Shown piece by piece: positions 63,988 to 64,000 of a stretch of DNA of 64,000 nucleotides (position 1 is its first letter; each line of letters opens with the position of its first letter). This DNA is from an uncultured Rivibacter sp. (GTDB lineage Bacteria; Pseudomonadota; Gammaproteobacteria; Burkholderiales; Burkholderiaceae), in contig CAMLLU010000018.1 in NCBI GenBank assembly GCA_946480925.1, forward strand, positions 21,283 through 85,282, given 5' to 3'. The position numbers and the translations under genes are program-made. The notes below the pieces were generated by a model. The model was not told the DNA's origin. It searched no databases and saw nothing but the letters and a program-made list of their open reading frames with translations.

Positions 63988-64000
63988 GTCGTCTCCGTTC

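Overview
The window looks like chromosome of a high-GC betaproteobacterium of the order Burkholderiales, probably the Rubrivivax-Leptothrix-Rhizobacter side of the order. This rests on gene order (pilB-pilC-pilD-coaE-zapD-yacG; murA-hisGDCBHAF; hisI-hisE-DUF4870-hinT-tatABC), the PHA granule proteins and the general base composition. The genus is an inference. Coding density is very high. No gap between genes exceeds about 235 bases (the longest is 3082-3316), and I saw no tRNA, rRNA, CRISPR array, transposase or phage gene.

Layout. 1-5.3 kb: start of dusB, a YqaA-type membrane protein, a methyltransferase, an exported unknown, a phasin and a two-domain SDR that resembles fatty acyl-CoA reductases. 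5.4-7.4 kb: metal module with a CDF transporter, a PbrR/CadR-type MerR regulator, a CusF-like protein and a DUF411 protein; a textbook MerR operator sits between the transporter and the regulator. 7.5-12 kb: argB, pyrimidine nucleotidase, slmA, pdeM, DUF815 ATPase, mutT. 12-18 kb (minus strand): type IV pilus pilB-pilC-pilD with coaE, zapD, yacG and a small unknown gene. 18-25 kb: peptidase/amidohydrolase/substrate-binding-protein set, molybdopterin oxidoreductase and lipoprotein aminopeptidase. 24.8-29.3 kb: PHA-system protein, Crp/Fnr regulator, acyl-CoA-binding protein, wax ester synthase/DGAT, TPR protein, TetR. 29.4-38.6 kb: ABC exporter, bolA, murA and hisG-D-C-B-H-A-F. 38.7-46.4 kb: winged-helix protein, then a block (nif3, deg protease, MATE, tatCBA, hinT, DUF4870, hisE, hisI) that reads opposite to the his genes. 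46.4-54.1 kb: DUF885 peptidase, a large MASE1-CHASE-PAS hybrid histidine kinase, two oxidoreductases and a small unknown. 54.2-56 kb: an AAA ATPase plus DUF4276 pair of lower GC. 56-64 kb: ychF, pirin, and a minus-strand operon dctQ-dctM-dctP-shikimate/quinate dehydrogenase-quiC.

How parts work together. (1) Storage lipid: an acyl-CoA reductase-like SDR, ACBP and WS/DGAT together could make wax esters or triacylglycerol beside the PHA machinery. (2) The last operon reads as uptake and conversion of quinate/shikimate-type hydroaromatics to protocatechuate. (3) Histidine synthesis is complete except for hisZ, which the short-form HisG needs and which is not in the window; the operon appears to have been split by an inversion. 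(4) The AAA/DUF4276 pair is the best candidate for a poorly described system: it has the layout of a split OLD-type or PARIS/AbiL-like anti-phage module. A further oddity is a sharply lower-GC stretch confined to the middle of pilC, suggesting a mosaic gene.
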